Assembly (NCBI GenBank): GCA_947095585.1
Contig: OX352762.1
Coordinates: forward strand, 13,557,969-13,621,968
Source of the DNA: Nephrocerus scutellatus
Taxonomy: Eukaryota > Arthropoda > Insecta > Diptera > Pipunculidae
Reading direction: 5' to 3'
DNA: 64,000 nt
A program made the position numbers and the translations under genes. A model generated the notes under the pieces. It was not told where the DNA came from, searched no databases, and saw only the letters and a program-made list of their open reading frames with translations. This document shows positions 11,215-22,430 of this stretch, one piece after another (the first letter of the stretch is position 1; each line of letters opens with the position of its first letter).

Positions 11215-11580
11215 ATTATTCAAAGGCATTTTAAAGCGATGGGAAGAGCACTTTCATGAGTTGTTTTATGGTCAGCTAATTGAGAATACGCTTAGAAGAG
11301 CGATAAATTGGCTCAAAGATCATAAGGCCTTGTGATCAGATTGTATCCCAGCGGATCTGATTAAGACAGGACGCCCCGCAATACACCTAGCAATTCATGA
11401 ACAAGTAGTGCAAGTATGGGAGGAACAAGTAATGCCAGAAGACTGGCGAAGAGACATCCTTTGCCTCATACATAAGAAAAGAGATATTAAAACCACGTAT
11501 AGGATTTTCTCCTCTACATACTAGTTCATACTAGTGTGGCTTCATTCCAGGCAAATAAACAACTGATCAGAGCTCTAATT
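11215..11580 (+). mobile_element. Family A LINE fragment (RTE-like, N-terminal RT)
   Basis: Plus-strand translation gives FKGILKRWEEHFHELFYGQL, RRAINWLKDHKAL, IPADLIKTGRPAIHLAIHE and VVQVWEEQVMPEDWRRDILC in order, the region leading into the reverse transcriptase of family A. Compared with the copy at 45054-45500, about 24 residues are missing after GQL. Stops and a deletion near 11490-11520 break it. Confidence 0.75.
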
Positions 11581-11621
11581 CCAACAGATTTGTTTCAGGT
11601 GACTTTGTCTGGTCTCATAAT

Positions 11622-11844
11622 ACAAAACGTAGGCCAGGTCGATGTCCGAAACTGGATTCGAATTGGGAGGGACCATATCGTGTTATGCAAGCACTATCTG
11701 ATGTCGCATTCAAACTCAGGCGGACACCAAGAACTAAGCCCAAAATGGCTCACACAGACCGGTTGGCGGCATATCGAGGGAAACAGGTCGATGCTTCGGA
11801 GAACTGGTTGGATGACGAAAGGCGACACATGGCTGCCTCCTAGG
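11622..11844 (+). mobile_element. Ty3/Gypsy integrase C-terminal fragment
   Basis: One open frame reads RRPGRCPKLDSNWEGPYRVM, ALSDVAFKLRRTP, and MAHTDRLAAYRGKQ, then stops at about 11842. A NWEGPYRV motif followed by HTDRL is typical of the C-terminal end of Gypsy-type integrases. The stop is followed by a run of nine or ten G, which resembles the polypurine tract before a 3' LTR, but no LTR end is clear. Orientation is opposite to the Gypsy fragment at 9890-11160, so they are separate pieces. Confidence 0.65.
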
Positions 11845-12014
11845 GGGGGGGGATCTTCTAATCTTCGTGTTTGGTATTTGGAGACTTGTGATAGTGCTCT
11901 TTCAATCGCTCGAAGATACCTTAGAAATTTTTGAACAGATTACCCTCTTTGCATTTGTGTAGTATGTTCAATGCGGTTTGTATTGTTTCATACAGCATAC
12001 TCGATAGTTAGAAC

Positions 12015-12370
12015 TTCCACGTCTGGTGATGGTCATCGCTCTCTATACTGTTCTTCTTTCAGCACGAGATTTTTTACACAGGCTGCTTTCTTTAACCGCG
12101 ACTCCTTTTGAGCTCTTTATATTCTAGTCTCTAGATTACGTTCATCACCGAACCAGTTGTTTCGATGTTATAGTCTATGATAGAGCTAGTAATAGTTATG
12201 AACGTATATTCAATGCGTGTCCTTTTCTCTTCTACGCCCGGAATTTCAGCCCGAGAAATTTACTCTTGCTCACTGAATGAGTCCTAGAAGTGACCTTAAT
12301 TGTTTGGGCAGTCATCTTGACTTGAATCTGATTCGCAGAGGCAGCCGTTTTTGGTGATGCAAGCCGCTTT
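12015..12370 (-). mobile_element. Family A LINE fragment (endonuclease-RT linker)
   Basis: Nucleotide similarity to 45530-45905: both contain, in the same order, CAGGCTGCTTTCTTT, GAGCTCTTTATATTC, TCATCGAACCAGT-like, GCGTGTCC-TTTCTCTTCT, CTACGCCCGG and CGAATCTGATTCGC. The fragment is shorter through small deletions and has no open frame. Confidence 0.75.
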
Positions 12371-14115
12371 ATCGGTTTCATTATAAAAATAAGGTTAAGA
12401 ACCGGGATACCGTTAGTGGTCTTAAGTTTTTGTTATAATAACTCTTATCACTATTCTATTAATATCATTTTACGGTGCCACTTCTTGTGCCCACATTGAT
12501 CTAACATAAGATAGTAAAGCGATCTAAGCAGCTTGCCAAATGGATAGTTGTAATTCAATGTAAACACTGACTGAATCTTGATCTTAAAAGCCCAAGGGTA
12601 ATCAATTAATTCACAAAATTCGTAACAATTTTTTTTGAGAATTTTTTTTCTTATTTTTTTGGGAAAATTTTTATTTCCTAAAATTTTTTTTTTAATAAAT
12701 TCTGACTGGTAGATGCCAAGATATACGAGTTCCTACCAATAACTTTCCACTACTATAGACACCCGTGTATGTATATTTAGTTGTAATTCAGTCTAAAGAC
12801 TAATTTATCTTAGAAGCCTTATAGTATGCAACGTAAAATGTAGGTCTTTCATTCATAAGCGATGGGTTCAGTCAAAAGCTATTTCTGAAATATACTGAAA
12901 AAATCACATTTTACTTTGCAAACGTTCGGGCATAAAAAAATCGATTGCGGTGCGTAGAGTGAGTATATTTTTCAGTTTTCCTAAGGGCAGTAACCCCTAG
13001 GAATGAAAATTACGCCATCGCAAGCCGAGCACTAACCAATTGTTTTAAAACAAGTCACATCAAATTCCGACTGGTAGAAGCCGAGATATACGACACGACA
13101 AACAAACATATAAACGTAAATCCGTACAAATGTACAAACGTTCGCTGAAAAATGTTCATGTCCTCTGAATATAAGCTTCGCCCTTCGGGCTCGCAATTAA
13201 TCCAATTGCTTTCATATCTATTCATGAAAAGCGAGACATAATTTATAAAAGAAAGCGTCAATTAGATGCACTGGAAAAAAAGTGCAGTTTTCTGGAGCTT
13301 TGAATTATATGTTTTTTATGTGCACTCTTAGGTGGCAAGTCATAGTAATTGGTAGTGTCATCTGCATATATATAAATTGTCTACATTTATACACTCTTAT
13401 CACACAAAAAAAACGCAAAAAACTGTCAAGGTGGCATTTTACATCCTTTTCGATAGTCAATTTAATGTCACTTTCTTACTTACTTTCTTAAAGTTCATAA
13501 AGTTTATTTATCGTCAATAATCTCACATACATACATAACATAGAAAGAAACAACCTGACGCAATGTTCAATTTGCTAAACAAACGACAAGCAATAAAGTC
13601 GCCAACATGAAATAAAGCCTTAATACAGGTGCTGTCGCACGCCCTCTTAAGCAATATTCGTTGTATAAATGACTCCAAATTTGCAGCCTATGTCAGCTAC
13701 ATATAGCAGCAATATATTGTCAACCTTAACAACTTAAGTTTCTGTTCCATACGACACACCTAATGGAGCTACCTGATGTTCCAATCCGCACCAATAGCTC
13801 ACCCACATAATATTCCACGCAGGGGTATATGCATGGCTTTCTCATTTTTGGCATAATCGATACAAAGCACTAACAGTAAATATTTGTCTCAGTCATAATC
13901 ATAACTTTTCTTCTTATGTATGCGTAACGTCACGGCATTAAGATACACTGGAGTACGTACTGTGGAGGGACCAACCGGGCTAAAATTACAACACATCAGG
14001 ACGATGAATATGGAATGATATCAAAACTGCTGTGTATTTAATGTGAAGTGAAAACAACAGCAAATTCAGTCAAATAAATAAATTACTCTGCACCTTAATC
14101 TTTAGCAAATAATTT
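12371..14115. other. No recognisable feature
   Basis: AT-rich intergenic DNA. The phrase ATTCTGACTGGTAGATGCCAAGATATACGA near 12700 and ATTCCGACTGGTAGAAGCCGAGATATACGA near 13065 recur, so a diverged dispersed repeat of unknown type is present. No coding similarity. Confidence 0.4.
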
Positions 14116-14309
14116 CACGATACAATCGTTGGTAAGAGCTTTCAATGATTGTACGGAAATCGCAATGTGTGTTTCCTTACTTTCAATATCGGGCCGATAT
14201 GCACGATATCGCTCAAGTCGCGCAGAAATCGTACGGAAATTGTATCGTGGTCCAGCGATTGTACCAATATCGTCGGGACAACAAGCAGTTGTATAACGAT
14301 TGTATCGTG
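14116..14309. mobile_element. Possible MITE with 15-base terminal inverted repeats
   Basis: CACGATACAATCGTT at 14116-14130 and its exact reverse complement AACGATTGTATCGTG at 14295-14309 bound a 194-base segment without coding capacity. The interior repeats related words (GATTGTACGGAAATCG, AATCGTACGGAAATTGTATC), giving several sub-palindromes. No clear target-site duplication is visible, and no other copy was noticed in the window, so a locally amplified palindrome is an alternative. Confidence 0.45.
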
Positions 14310-15900
14310 TATTCCTTGCTTTATAGGTATTTGTGTCGGTATGCAAAGTACAAAACGTCAACACATAGATACATACAAATACATACTTATACTACGATTA
14401 TATGAGTTAAAGCAATTTAAAGGGAAACAAATTGTGCATGGACTGGACACTATTAGCAGGCATAAGTTGGCTGGGGGAAAACCAAACGAACTGAAACTTT
14501 AACAAAATCAATAACAACAACGAAAAGAGACGTTTTGTGGGTTGTTGTGAAGAGGGGAGGAAATTTCTCGAAGTCACACCAAAACACACACTACACCGCA
14601 CATCGTAATTAATTATGTGCGGTAATCTAAGGGATGATGATTTATTGTTATCCTTTGACAAAAAAAATCACATATTACAGGATTGTACAGAACGTCCTTA
14701 GCTTTTTTTCGTCCATTTGATTTTCAAGTCCAATCCAAAATAGGAAGGACTTAGCAACTTCAACGAGTAGTCACATCCTTAACAGCGCCCTTCAACGAAC
14801 TTAACCTGACTAAATCCATGTAAATGATATGAACATTTCAGTAAACGCTCATGCTGCGATTCTAATAAATTAACTCTCTTCTCACTTTTCTCCAAATTCT
14901 CTGAGAATGAGTGGAAATATATATCTCTCATTTGAATTAATATTCCACTCGACTGAGCGACTGATTCCATTTCCGACCACTGATGAAAATGTTAGCAGCA
15001 CGTTTGCGCCATTCTCAGATATCTCTTCTCCACGCTCTACCGAAAGGATTCTCCGATTTTGCGTCCTTTTATTAAAAAGTAAATTTCTCTCTCTCTCTCT
15101 GCACTCACTGTATCTTTATCTCTCCAGACGTGTGCTTTGATAGAACATTTTCGTAAAATTTTCATACCAAACAAGTCCTTTTACAAATCCTTCGGACATA
15201 CCTATCTTTTGATGCGGTTCTCTCTACTCATAAAATAAAGTGAATTATTGAATTAAAATTTCGACTTGAACTTGAAGTGTCTGTCGTCATGTACTTAAGT
15301 ATTTATACATTGATTGTAGGTGTATCCAAAAAGACCACGCCTGATGCAGGGATATCTGTGCTAACTTGATGTTCAAGATGCCGGTTTCAATCTCTGATGT
15401 GGAAGAAAAACATTTATTCTCGCATTTCATCACAATTAGGCTGTTACATTTTCCATAATCGCAGGAAGGAATAAGTTACCTAAAGACATCAAAAAAACAT
15501 AAAACACTTATCACTTGTTATCACTTTAATGCATCAATATTTCAAAATAAACGCTTACTTTATTCGCAGCTAGACTAAATTAATGTGAATAGTGCTGCAA
15601 TCAGATAAATATTTCAAAAATAGAAGGCTCCATGTTTCTCAGACTCACTTTCTTTTGTAGCTTCTATTAAGGCTTTTTTGATTGTCTTCTTCCTTCGTAA
15701 CGATACGATACGATGAGAATTGGGGGGGTGTCTACAAGCCACCTGCACCGCGACCAACATGGGTCTATTGTGCCCCCTATTCTTTGTGCTTAGAAATCTT
15801 TTAGTCTTTTGATAAACTCTATTATTCTTTTGGCTGGTATTTGTTGGTAATCTTCTACCCTAATAGTTATTTTACCAAAAGTTTTTATTTAAGTTTTATA
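14310..15900. other. No recognisable feature
   Basis: AT-rich sequence with a short palindrome near 14597-14625 (ACCGCACAT ... ATGTGCGGT) and a TCTC-rich stretch near 15085-15105. No coding or repeat family recognised. Confidence 0.45.
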
Positions 15901-15904
15901 AGGG

Positions 15905-17720
15905 CTGGTCAGTCTGCTATGAGGCGGTCCATTGTCTCCTCTTTTTCATTGTAGTATCTGCAGGTCTCATTGCTGACTCCTATTTTGTGTAGATGATACT
16001 TACAAGTATAATGTCCTTTTAGTGCTCCACATAAGATTCTTAGTACTTGTTTTTTGAGTTTTATGACCTCTTTCTCCTTGTTGTGGTTAAAATTAAGGAG
16101 TTTCTTTGAGAGCCTTAGACATTCTATAATATTCCAGTAGTTATTTGTGCATTTTATTGCCAAGTTTTATATTTCACTATTTATTTGTAAATTGTTGAAT
16201 CCGTGTAGTGGGCTCGGTTCTATGAATGGAGTTTCCTTTCTCGGCCATCTCATTACCAGTATGCCCTTCATGTCCTGGTACCCAAATAAGATTGACTTTG
16301 TTTTTTTTTTCAAGTTTATTCAGGGCATTGTGGCACTCGATGACTGCCTTTAATCGAAATTTGTACTTGCTTAGTGCTTTTAGCACGGCTTGTCTGTCAG
16401 ACATTATATTTATTTTTGACTTTGTTAGCCTTCTTGCTAGCAAGTTTTTGGTTGCAGCGCTTATTGACCGACCCATATAAAATAGTATAAAATACTTGGT
16501 TTGATCATTTGGGCATAGGTCCAAGAAGTAATTTTTGGGTTTAGTCCCCAGGATTTAACTAGTAACAATGGCTTTAATGGCAGATTGGCAGTCTACACAT
16601 ATGCCGAACTTGCCCCATATTGTAGTGTTGTCGTGCCTCTCAGGTAGCTTGTAGGACCTAGAAAGGTTAAGGCTTTCAGAGGAAATTCCATCACCGACTC
16701 CATTGCTCATCTTGGATCCATCGGTGAAATTGAAATGAAGTTAAGGAGTGCAGTAGTCGGATGATAGCATCTTCATCCTTTGGTAACACCTTCATTACAT
16801 TGAGGTGGCTGTACAGTTTGTTAGTAAACCACCCAGATTCTTTGAGCCAGACCGCACTTCACGCCGGAACGTATTTAATAAATAGGTCGGGAGGTAGTAA
16901 GTGTAGGATTATGTTAAAGGAATCGGTGGGGCACGACCGATGTTCTGCAGTAATACTAACAGCTTCTGATCTCTGTAATTAACCCAGCTTGCTGGCATTG
17001 TATTTTTAATTTCCCCATTTCTTTTCAATGGTTTGGCTGCTAGCATATAGGTCAATGCAAACTTACTTAGCCTTAAATTCTATATTCGACTTCCAGCTGA
17101 GCTTCCTGGCTAAAATTACGCCGAGATATTTTGCTTCTGAGGTAAGCGGGCAAAGTCCGGTATTTTGAACGTAGTGCTGAAAGGTACCATTTCAGTTTTT
17201 CCAGAGTTAGCCCCTAGGCCACAAACAGTAGCCCAGGAGGTAACCCTGCCTAGAGCGCTTTCCATTACCTCACTGATCACGGAAAGGTGCTGCCCTGACA
17301 CAAGTGTCGGGACGTCGAGTGCATAACCTTCGTCCTATCCATCTCAAGTGTCCTGAGGACCTTGTTTATAACCAGCAGCCATATAAGGATCGACCTGCCT
17401 TTAAGGTAAGTATGCTGGTATTTTGATATAGCTGTATCTTCGAAACTTAGTCGTATATGGTATTCTAAGACTCGCTCCAGCGTTTTTAAGCAGAAACGAC
17501 GATAGACTAAGTGGTCTTAAATCTTTAGCCGGTTCACCGGTACTTGCTTTAAGAGTTGAATACAACTCGTACTCTTCTCCAACTGTAGGGAACATAGCTA
17601 AGTCGCAGGCAACTTCTGAAAATGTTCACTAACCAAGGGGCCGACACACCTATAGTCTTCTGAAGCATGATAGGTTGAATGCCGTCAAGGCCAGGTGATT
17701 TATATGCAGAAAAACTGTGA
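15905..17720 (-). mobile_element. Family L LINE remnant with RNase H (LOA/R1/I-like)
   Basis: Minus strand, 5' to 3' of the element: SPGLDGIQPIML and WLVNIFRSCLRLSYVPYSW (about 17700-17590), RPLSLSSFLLK (about 17520), a later RT part SVISEVMESALGRVTSWATV (about 17290-17220), then the RNase H domain with INIMSDRQAVLKALSKYKFR (about 16410-16340) and IWVPGHEGHTGNEMAEKG (about 16290-16230), and a C-terminal tail to 15905 (ILCGALKGHYTCKYHLHKIG, CRYYNEKEETMDRL) resembling the zinc-knuckle end. The YADD region is lost and the frames are broken many times. Confidence 0.75.
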
Positions 17721-17894
17721 ATGGCAGTTTTCAGGAATAATTAGCCAATGATATGAGTCCGAAGTGTCTATAGAAGTGGAAAGTTTTTGGTAGGATCTCG
17801 TATATATTGGCTTCTACCAGTTTTAATGGGACTAGTTTTAAAACAATTGTGACGCGTGTGGTCCGTGTCGTGTAAGCCACCTGTGGCGCGTAAA

Positions 17895-18345
17895 AAAAGT
17901 TTTTTTTTTTAAAAAAAATTTTGGGGCCCAATGACCCTCGGGTCCGGGGTCTCCAAAATATTACAAAAAGTGTTGTCTATCGGAGATACACGCGTTTATA
18001 AAATTTGAAGAAAATCGGGTTATTTTTTTAAAAAAATTTTATGGGGTCCCACGAACCCGGGGCCCGGGGTCTCCAAAATTTTTAGAAAAAGTGTTGTCCA
18101 TCAGAGATACACATGTGTATCAAATTTGAAGAAAATCTAGTAAAATTTTGTAAAATATTTGTATGGGAGCCCCCCGACCCCGGGGTCCAAGGGGCCTCAA
18201 AACAGAAAATGTTGTCTCCGGAAATACACATGTGTGCAAAATTTCAATAAAATCGGGCTTTGGGAAGTGGGTTAAAAATTTATCGCAAGATTCCACGACA
18301 GACGACCGACGACCGACCCACGGGCAAGTGAAGTTAATATAGAGA
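17895..18345. repeat. Unit-array repeat, copy 1 (three ~115-120-base units)
   Basis: Three tandem-like units at about 17918-18037, 18038-18158 and 18159-18265. Each runs GC-rich block (GGGGCCC / CCCCGACCCCGGGGTCC), then AAAAGTGTTGTC, GGAGATACACATGTGT, and an AT-rich AAATTTGAAGAAAATCGGG. Units 2 and 3 contain the palindrome ACACATGTGT (18109-18118, 18226-18235). The 3' end, CACGGGCAAGTGAAGTTAAT then ATAGAGAATTTAAAA, is shared with the copy at 36011-36605. It may be the end of a non-autonomous element; the class is unknown. Confidence 0.75.
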
Positions 18346-19821
18346 ATTTAAAAAACTGATAAATGAATTATTTAGATAATCAATATCTCATATAATTTTT
18401 TGTAAATCTTAGTTTTTAACTTTTTTATGTCTGTTTATATCTTAGACAAATAAATATATAAATAATATAATGTATATATGTAGTAATTTTTTTCATTTAC
18501 CATAACACGACTTTCTCTTAGGTACGTGGCCGAAATCTTCAGTAGATGGATATTTTTTTAAAATTTTTTTTTTAAATTTTTCTTCTTTTTTAAATTTCTT
18601 TTGCTCTCAACAGATGATTTCTCATAAGCGCTATAATTTTTGAGATATTTGCAACAAACTCGACAAAGTGTCCAAGTAAAGTACCACTTCCGGTTGGCCG
18701 ATTTCCGCCAAAATCAACTGGGACCTCTCAATTTATGTAAAAACCTTAAAAATGATTATGAATTGAAGTAAAAAACATCAGTCTGCAACATATTACGCAC
18801 CCTGTATGGTTACCAAATTCAAGCAACAAAAACAAAAAGAAAAAAAAATTATTCATCGTAGCCCATACAAGGTGAGTTGGTTTTGCTTGTGAAGTAAAAG
18901 CCAATTGGAATGCTTAATAAATGTTCCTTTGGCTCAACATGAAACAACAGAGTAGTGAAGACATATTATTATTACAACACACACACACACACACACACAG
19001 CAACACCTTCAGTGAAACATTTTTACAACATGACAGGGTAAAACAATTGAAAATACCTTAACTATTTTTCTATAAATTTTCTGGCAGAACCTTCTGTGGA
19101 GGTGCAGTTTATTAGATGACGGCATCCTGACTGCTCCACCAGACATGCACGGGACACGCAAGCAAACGATTCCTCGAAACGTAAACAAAAGCCAAAGTAA
19201 AGAATTTCTTGTTTAGTTGGCGTGCAGGTGCAGTGCAGTGCAGTGCAGTGCGGCTGCATATCTTACATACACAACAACACAAATACACGTCTGCACGCCG
19301 ACTATACACAACCAGGCAGTAAAATAATTCAAAGAATCCTTTTGACGATTTTGTTTTACGTTGAACTCACAGTCTGCCCCCAGAGTTTATTCGTTCGATT
19401 CACGTTGGAAGCAACAATTGAAACAAAAAAACCCACCCTCTCTCATAATGTGGATGAAAATGAAGATGGAAAAGTCGGTCGCTCGCAATAAGGACCACTT
19501 GTGTCGTGTATATGTGTGTGTGTGTGTGTACCGCCGTATATGTACATCGATCAGTTAAAACATTAATTAATTAGTTTTACCTACAAGCACCGTATCGTAG
19601 CGCACACACAACTACATTTTGTGGTATTGGAGGACAAAATCGAAATGAGTCACGAAAATGCTTCATTTTACTAAAAGCAGCCGATGGCTTATACATTTTA
19701 ATTAACAAAATGCAAAAAAAAAAAACACTTGACCAATACAGAAATAATAGGCTCAAAAGACCTTTGATGATGTGCACCCCTGCTTAGTTTAAATTTGTTT
19801 TAAAAGTAAGCAGTTAAAGTA
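18346..19821. other. Intergenic DNA with microsatellites
   Basis: No coding similarity. It holds a CA repeat at 18976-18999, a GCAGT repeat at about 19228-19250, and a TG repeat at 19513-19528. Confidence 0.6.
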
Positions 19822-20130
19822 TAAATCTAAACTAATATTATAAAGAGGTAATGTTGGTTTGTGTGTAGAAGGTAATCTTCGAAATTTCTGGACCGATTTT
19901 AAAAAATTCGTCCACCAATATTTAGAATGAACTTTCATGGTGAACATAGGCTATACGTTATCCCAATTAAATAGAAGGGCATTTCGTAGCGACCACTTTT
20001 GTAACTAAATAACTAAAGTCAGAGGGCAAATGACCGAAAGCGTTTAACGACCAGCGCTCGATTGAGCTGAAACTTTCACAGAATATGCGCCTTAACAAAA
20101 TCTCGGTAAACCATATAGTGCGAATACGAT
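19822..20130 (+). mobile_element. Helitron-like 5' module, copy 1
   Basis: Begins with ACTAATATTATAAAGAGGTA and continues with CTTCGAAATTTCTGGACCGA, CTTTCATGGTGAACATAGGC and TTTTGTAACTAAATAACTAA. All of these recur in order at 21146-21330. The last part (GCTGAAACTTTCACAGA, CTTAACAAAATCTC, GTGTTTAGGTTTAGG-like) recurs at 21488-21680. CTATACTAATATTATAAAG starts are common on insect Helitron-type repeats, but neither a CTRR end nor a hairpin was located, so the class is inferred. Confidence 0.5.
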
Positions 20131-20154
20131 CGAGGTGGCGCTTTGTTTAGGTTT

Positions 20155-21145
20155 AGGTAATAGTACTTTAATCCCTAAGGTGAAACAGCGTACGCCAATG
20201 GAGGCATAATAAGAGGAAGCTTAGTCGGTAGTATGCGGACTACGAATACTTGGCGACCTAAGGTTTTAAACTAGCCTTCTCATGCCATACCGGACTAAGT
20301 CTTAGGCGACCTCCTTTCACGTTCACGGTTTCACGGTACACAATTGAGAAACACAGTAAAAATAATGATACCGATAGGTAATCTATAAGTGTGGAGAGGG
20401 GGCGCCGTGTCTCAGTGGATAAAAGCATGGCTTCTGAGCAAGATTTTCGTGGTTCGAATCCCAGTAACCCCAAAAGTATTTTTCACGGTGTCCCAACTCT
20501 CGCGAAAGTCTGTCAAACGTCCGAGAGTAATAACTTGTCACGAAAGCTTATCAATTCGCCGTTCGGATCTGGCCTGAAATTGTATGTCCCTTTCATTTGT
20601 GTCCAAAAACATTTGTGTCCAAAAATATACCGCAATGGTCTATCACGCCGAATATTATTATTATTTCTAAAAATGTGGAGAACTACTTCCAAGGGTGGCC
20701 TGATTAATCCACAACAATATTAAATTTCTTCCAATTCCAGAATTCATCACGAATGACCTGGTGGCAGTGCTAGTTGAAGTTCCGAACGAGAGGAGAACAC
20801 ATAGCAGAAGTATCGAAGACTTGACCAACCAATGGATAAGGGCCATTAGAGGAGTCCTTTCTCAACTTATGTGGTCACTAGTCATCGACAATATTCTATT
20901 TGATCTACATAGATTAGCCTACATCGCCATCAGATGACTTGTTAATGATAAGCACAACACGACCATTTGCAAGGTGCTTAACTACACGTCATAGAATGAT
21001 TCAGCAGAGAAGGGCTGTTTATCAATCTTTGCAAAACCGTTCTAGTGTCTTTCACAAAGAGAAGATTTGTCAATTTAGGACCCATCACTATCAAATGCAC
21101 CATTTTAGTTTATTCCAGTGAGGTTAAATATCTCGGCGTCATCTA
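20155..21145 (+). mobile_element. Family L LINE remnant, EN joined to RT, with nested SINE
   Basis: The left part (20160-20390) matches the 5' region of the copy at 47690-47880 (ACGCCAATGGAGGCAT, GTGCTTAGTCG-like, CTGGCCTTCTCA-like blocks). After the SINE (20399-20672) it resumes at about 20742 with FITNDLVAVLVEVPNE, an endonuclease-type strand, then jumps directly to the RT core GVLSQLMWSLVIDNILFDLH and RLAYIAIR (about 20850-20935) where the YADD box should follow, then degenerate sequence to VKYLGV (about 21125-21140). A large deletion removes the rest of the endonuclease and the first RT motifs. Confidence 0.65.
20399..20672 (+). repeat. tRNA-derived SINE, copy 2, with target-site duplication
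   Basis: Full-length plus-strand copy. GGGCGCCGTGTCTCAGTGG holds the A box; GGTTCGAATCC at about 20452 is a perfect B box. The body ends in AATATTATTATTATTTC. The 8-base duplication TGTGGAGA flanks it at 20390-20397 and 20674-20681. It is inserted in a family L LINE remnant. Confidence 0.9.
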
Positions 21146-21330
21146 TACTAATATTATAAAGATGTAATGCTAGTTGTATGTAGGATGTAATCTTCGAAAC
21201 TACTGGACGGATTTCAAATATTCCTTGAGCAATATTTAGACAGGACTTTTATGGTGAACATAGAATATATATTATGCCGTTTAAATAAAAGGGCTTTTCC
21301 TGGCGACCAGTTTTGTAACTAAATAACTAA
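21146..21330 (+). mobile_element. Helitron-like 5' module, copy 2
   Basis: Starts CTATACTAATATTATAAAG and runs parallel to copy 1 (AATCTTCGAAACTACTGGAC, TTTATGGTGAACATAGA, TTTTGTAACTAAATAACTAA). It begins directly after the truncated family L remnant. The similarity ends near 21330. Confidence 0.5.
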
Positions 21331-21487
21331 AGTCGACGAAAAAACGGTTGGGCATCACAATGTCTGTGTGCTGTGTATGTGCTGCACTGTTCGCTGCGCT
21401 GCGTCCTGTTCTGTACGAAGATCACGCCATATAACGGCATCATAATGACTATGTGCTAAGTGCTGCGATCCTTTGTACGTACTATAA

Positions 21488-21680
21488 TCTATATATATAT
21501 AAAAATGAATGTCTGTTGGTTTGCACACGACACTAAAACTCAAAAACTAGGCAGCCGATTGGGCTGAAACTTTCACAGATTATGCCTCTTAACAAAATCT
21601 CCTAACAAACCACATAGTGCGCATACTATCAAGGTGGTGGTGTGTTTAGGTTTAGGCAATAGTAGTGATGGCGAGGCCTA
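21488..21680 (+). mobile_element. Helitron-like module, second type
   Basis: Starts TCTATATATATATAAAAATG followed by AATGTCTGTTGGTTTGCAC, a start often seen on insect Helitron repeats, and continues with GGGCTGAAACTTTCACAGAT, CTTAACAAAATCTCC and GTGTTTAGGTTTAGGCAATA, which match the second half of the module at 19822-20130. So the copy at 19822 is a mosaic of the two types. Confidence 0.45.
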
Positions 21681-21799
21681 TTATTACGTATACGGCCATC
21701 GTTTGGTGGCCGAAAGTTTTTGAACGAATAACGGAAACAAAGCTTCAGAAGCTCAAAAAATTGCCTATTTTTTAATTTTTTTGGTAGGGGCTATAGCCC

Positions 21800-22430
21800 C
21801 GATTTATTTGATTTATTACAAGTCAAGACTTAAAGCTAAGATCATTGAAAACTTAAAACTAAGCATACGCGAGATTGGTTCGTTAGAGCCGTACGTAGTG
21901 CGGTGTGTCAGTAGATTGTAGAGAGGAGGGGATCATAAATAACGAGGGTTAGTGTTAAAGAAATCGAGTTGTATAGAGACGCGCAATCGACGGAGCCTAA
22001 GAGAAGACGTGTGTATGAAAAGAATGTCAGCTATGTCTCTGCGTTCTTCGAGGATTTTCAAGTTTATGATGTTGTTGCGGTCTTGTTAGGGAGGCAGTAT
22101 AAGATGATTGTCCCAAGGTAGACCTCGAAGAGAAAACCGGAGAAAACGGCGTTAGATACTCTCGATTTTGGACACATGAACTTGGATGATGATATAAGAA
22201 CTCCGCCTGACTAGGGTACTCGAGGAGGGGACGCACAAAAGTGATATAGATTGATCTGGTCACATAAGGGTTAAAAATTTCTTTGTACCAACATTTGACA
22301 AAGCCAAGTGATGAGTTGGCTTGAAGTATTATTTCATCAGTATGAGAACGAAATCATAGTTCCGAGTCGCACAATATGCCGAGGTCACGAAAAGATTGCA
22401 CGCGGAATATGGGTTGACCGTGGCGAACTA
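21800..22430 (-). mobile_element. Another CR1/Jockey-superfamily-like LINE, 3' end
   Basis: Minus strand reads SFRDLGILCDSEL (about 22390), then a region matching SHTDEIILQANSSLGFVK, then YITFVRPLLEY (about 22240-22210) and CVQNRE, and a degenerate tail to a TTTATTTGATTTATTA-like 3' end near 21800. The YxxxVRPLLEY motif after the RT domain is common to several Jockey-superfamily LINEs. It is different from family C, whose equivalent reads YKAFIRQKLEYNCHIW. Confidence 0.65.

Noticed and set aside
11843..12000. 3' LTR of the Gypsy fragment after the G-run
   Set aside because: No TG...CA borders and no second copy of the sequence were found, so an LTR cannot be shown.
18976..19530. Possible CRISPR-like or regulatory repeats
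   Set aside because: These are simple CA, GCAGT and TG microsatellites without spacers.
20400..20475. Functional tRNA gene
   Set aside because: The A and B boxes are present, but the sequence continues into a shared SINE body and recurs at five other sites.
20391..20723. Open frame of 110 codons over the second SINE
   Set aside because: It is the SINE read in one frame; the same peptide pattern appears at other SINE copies.
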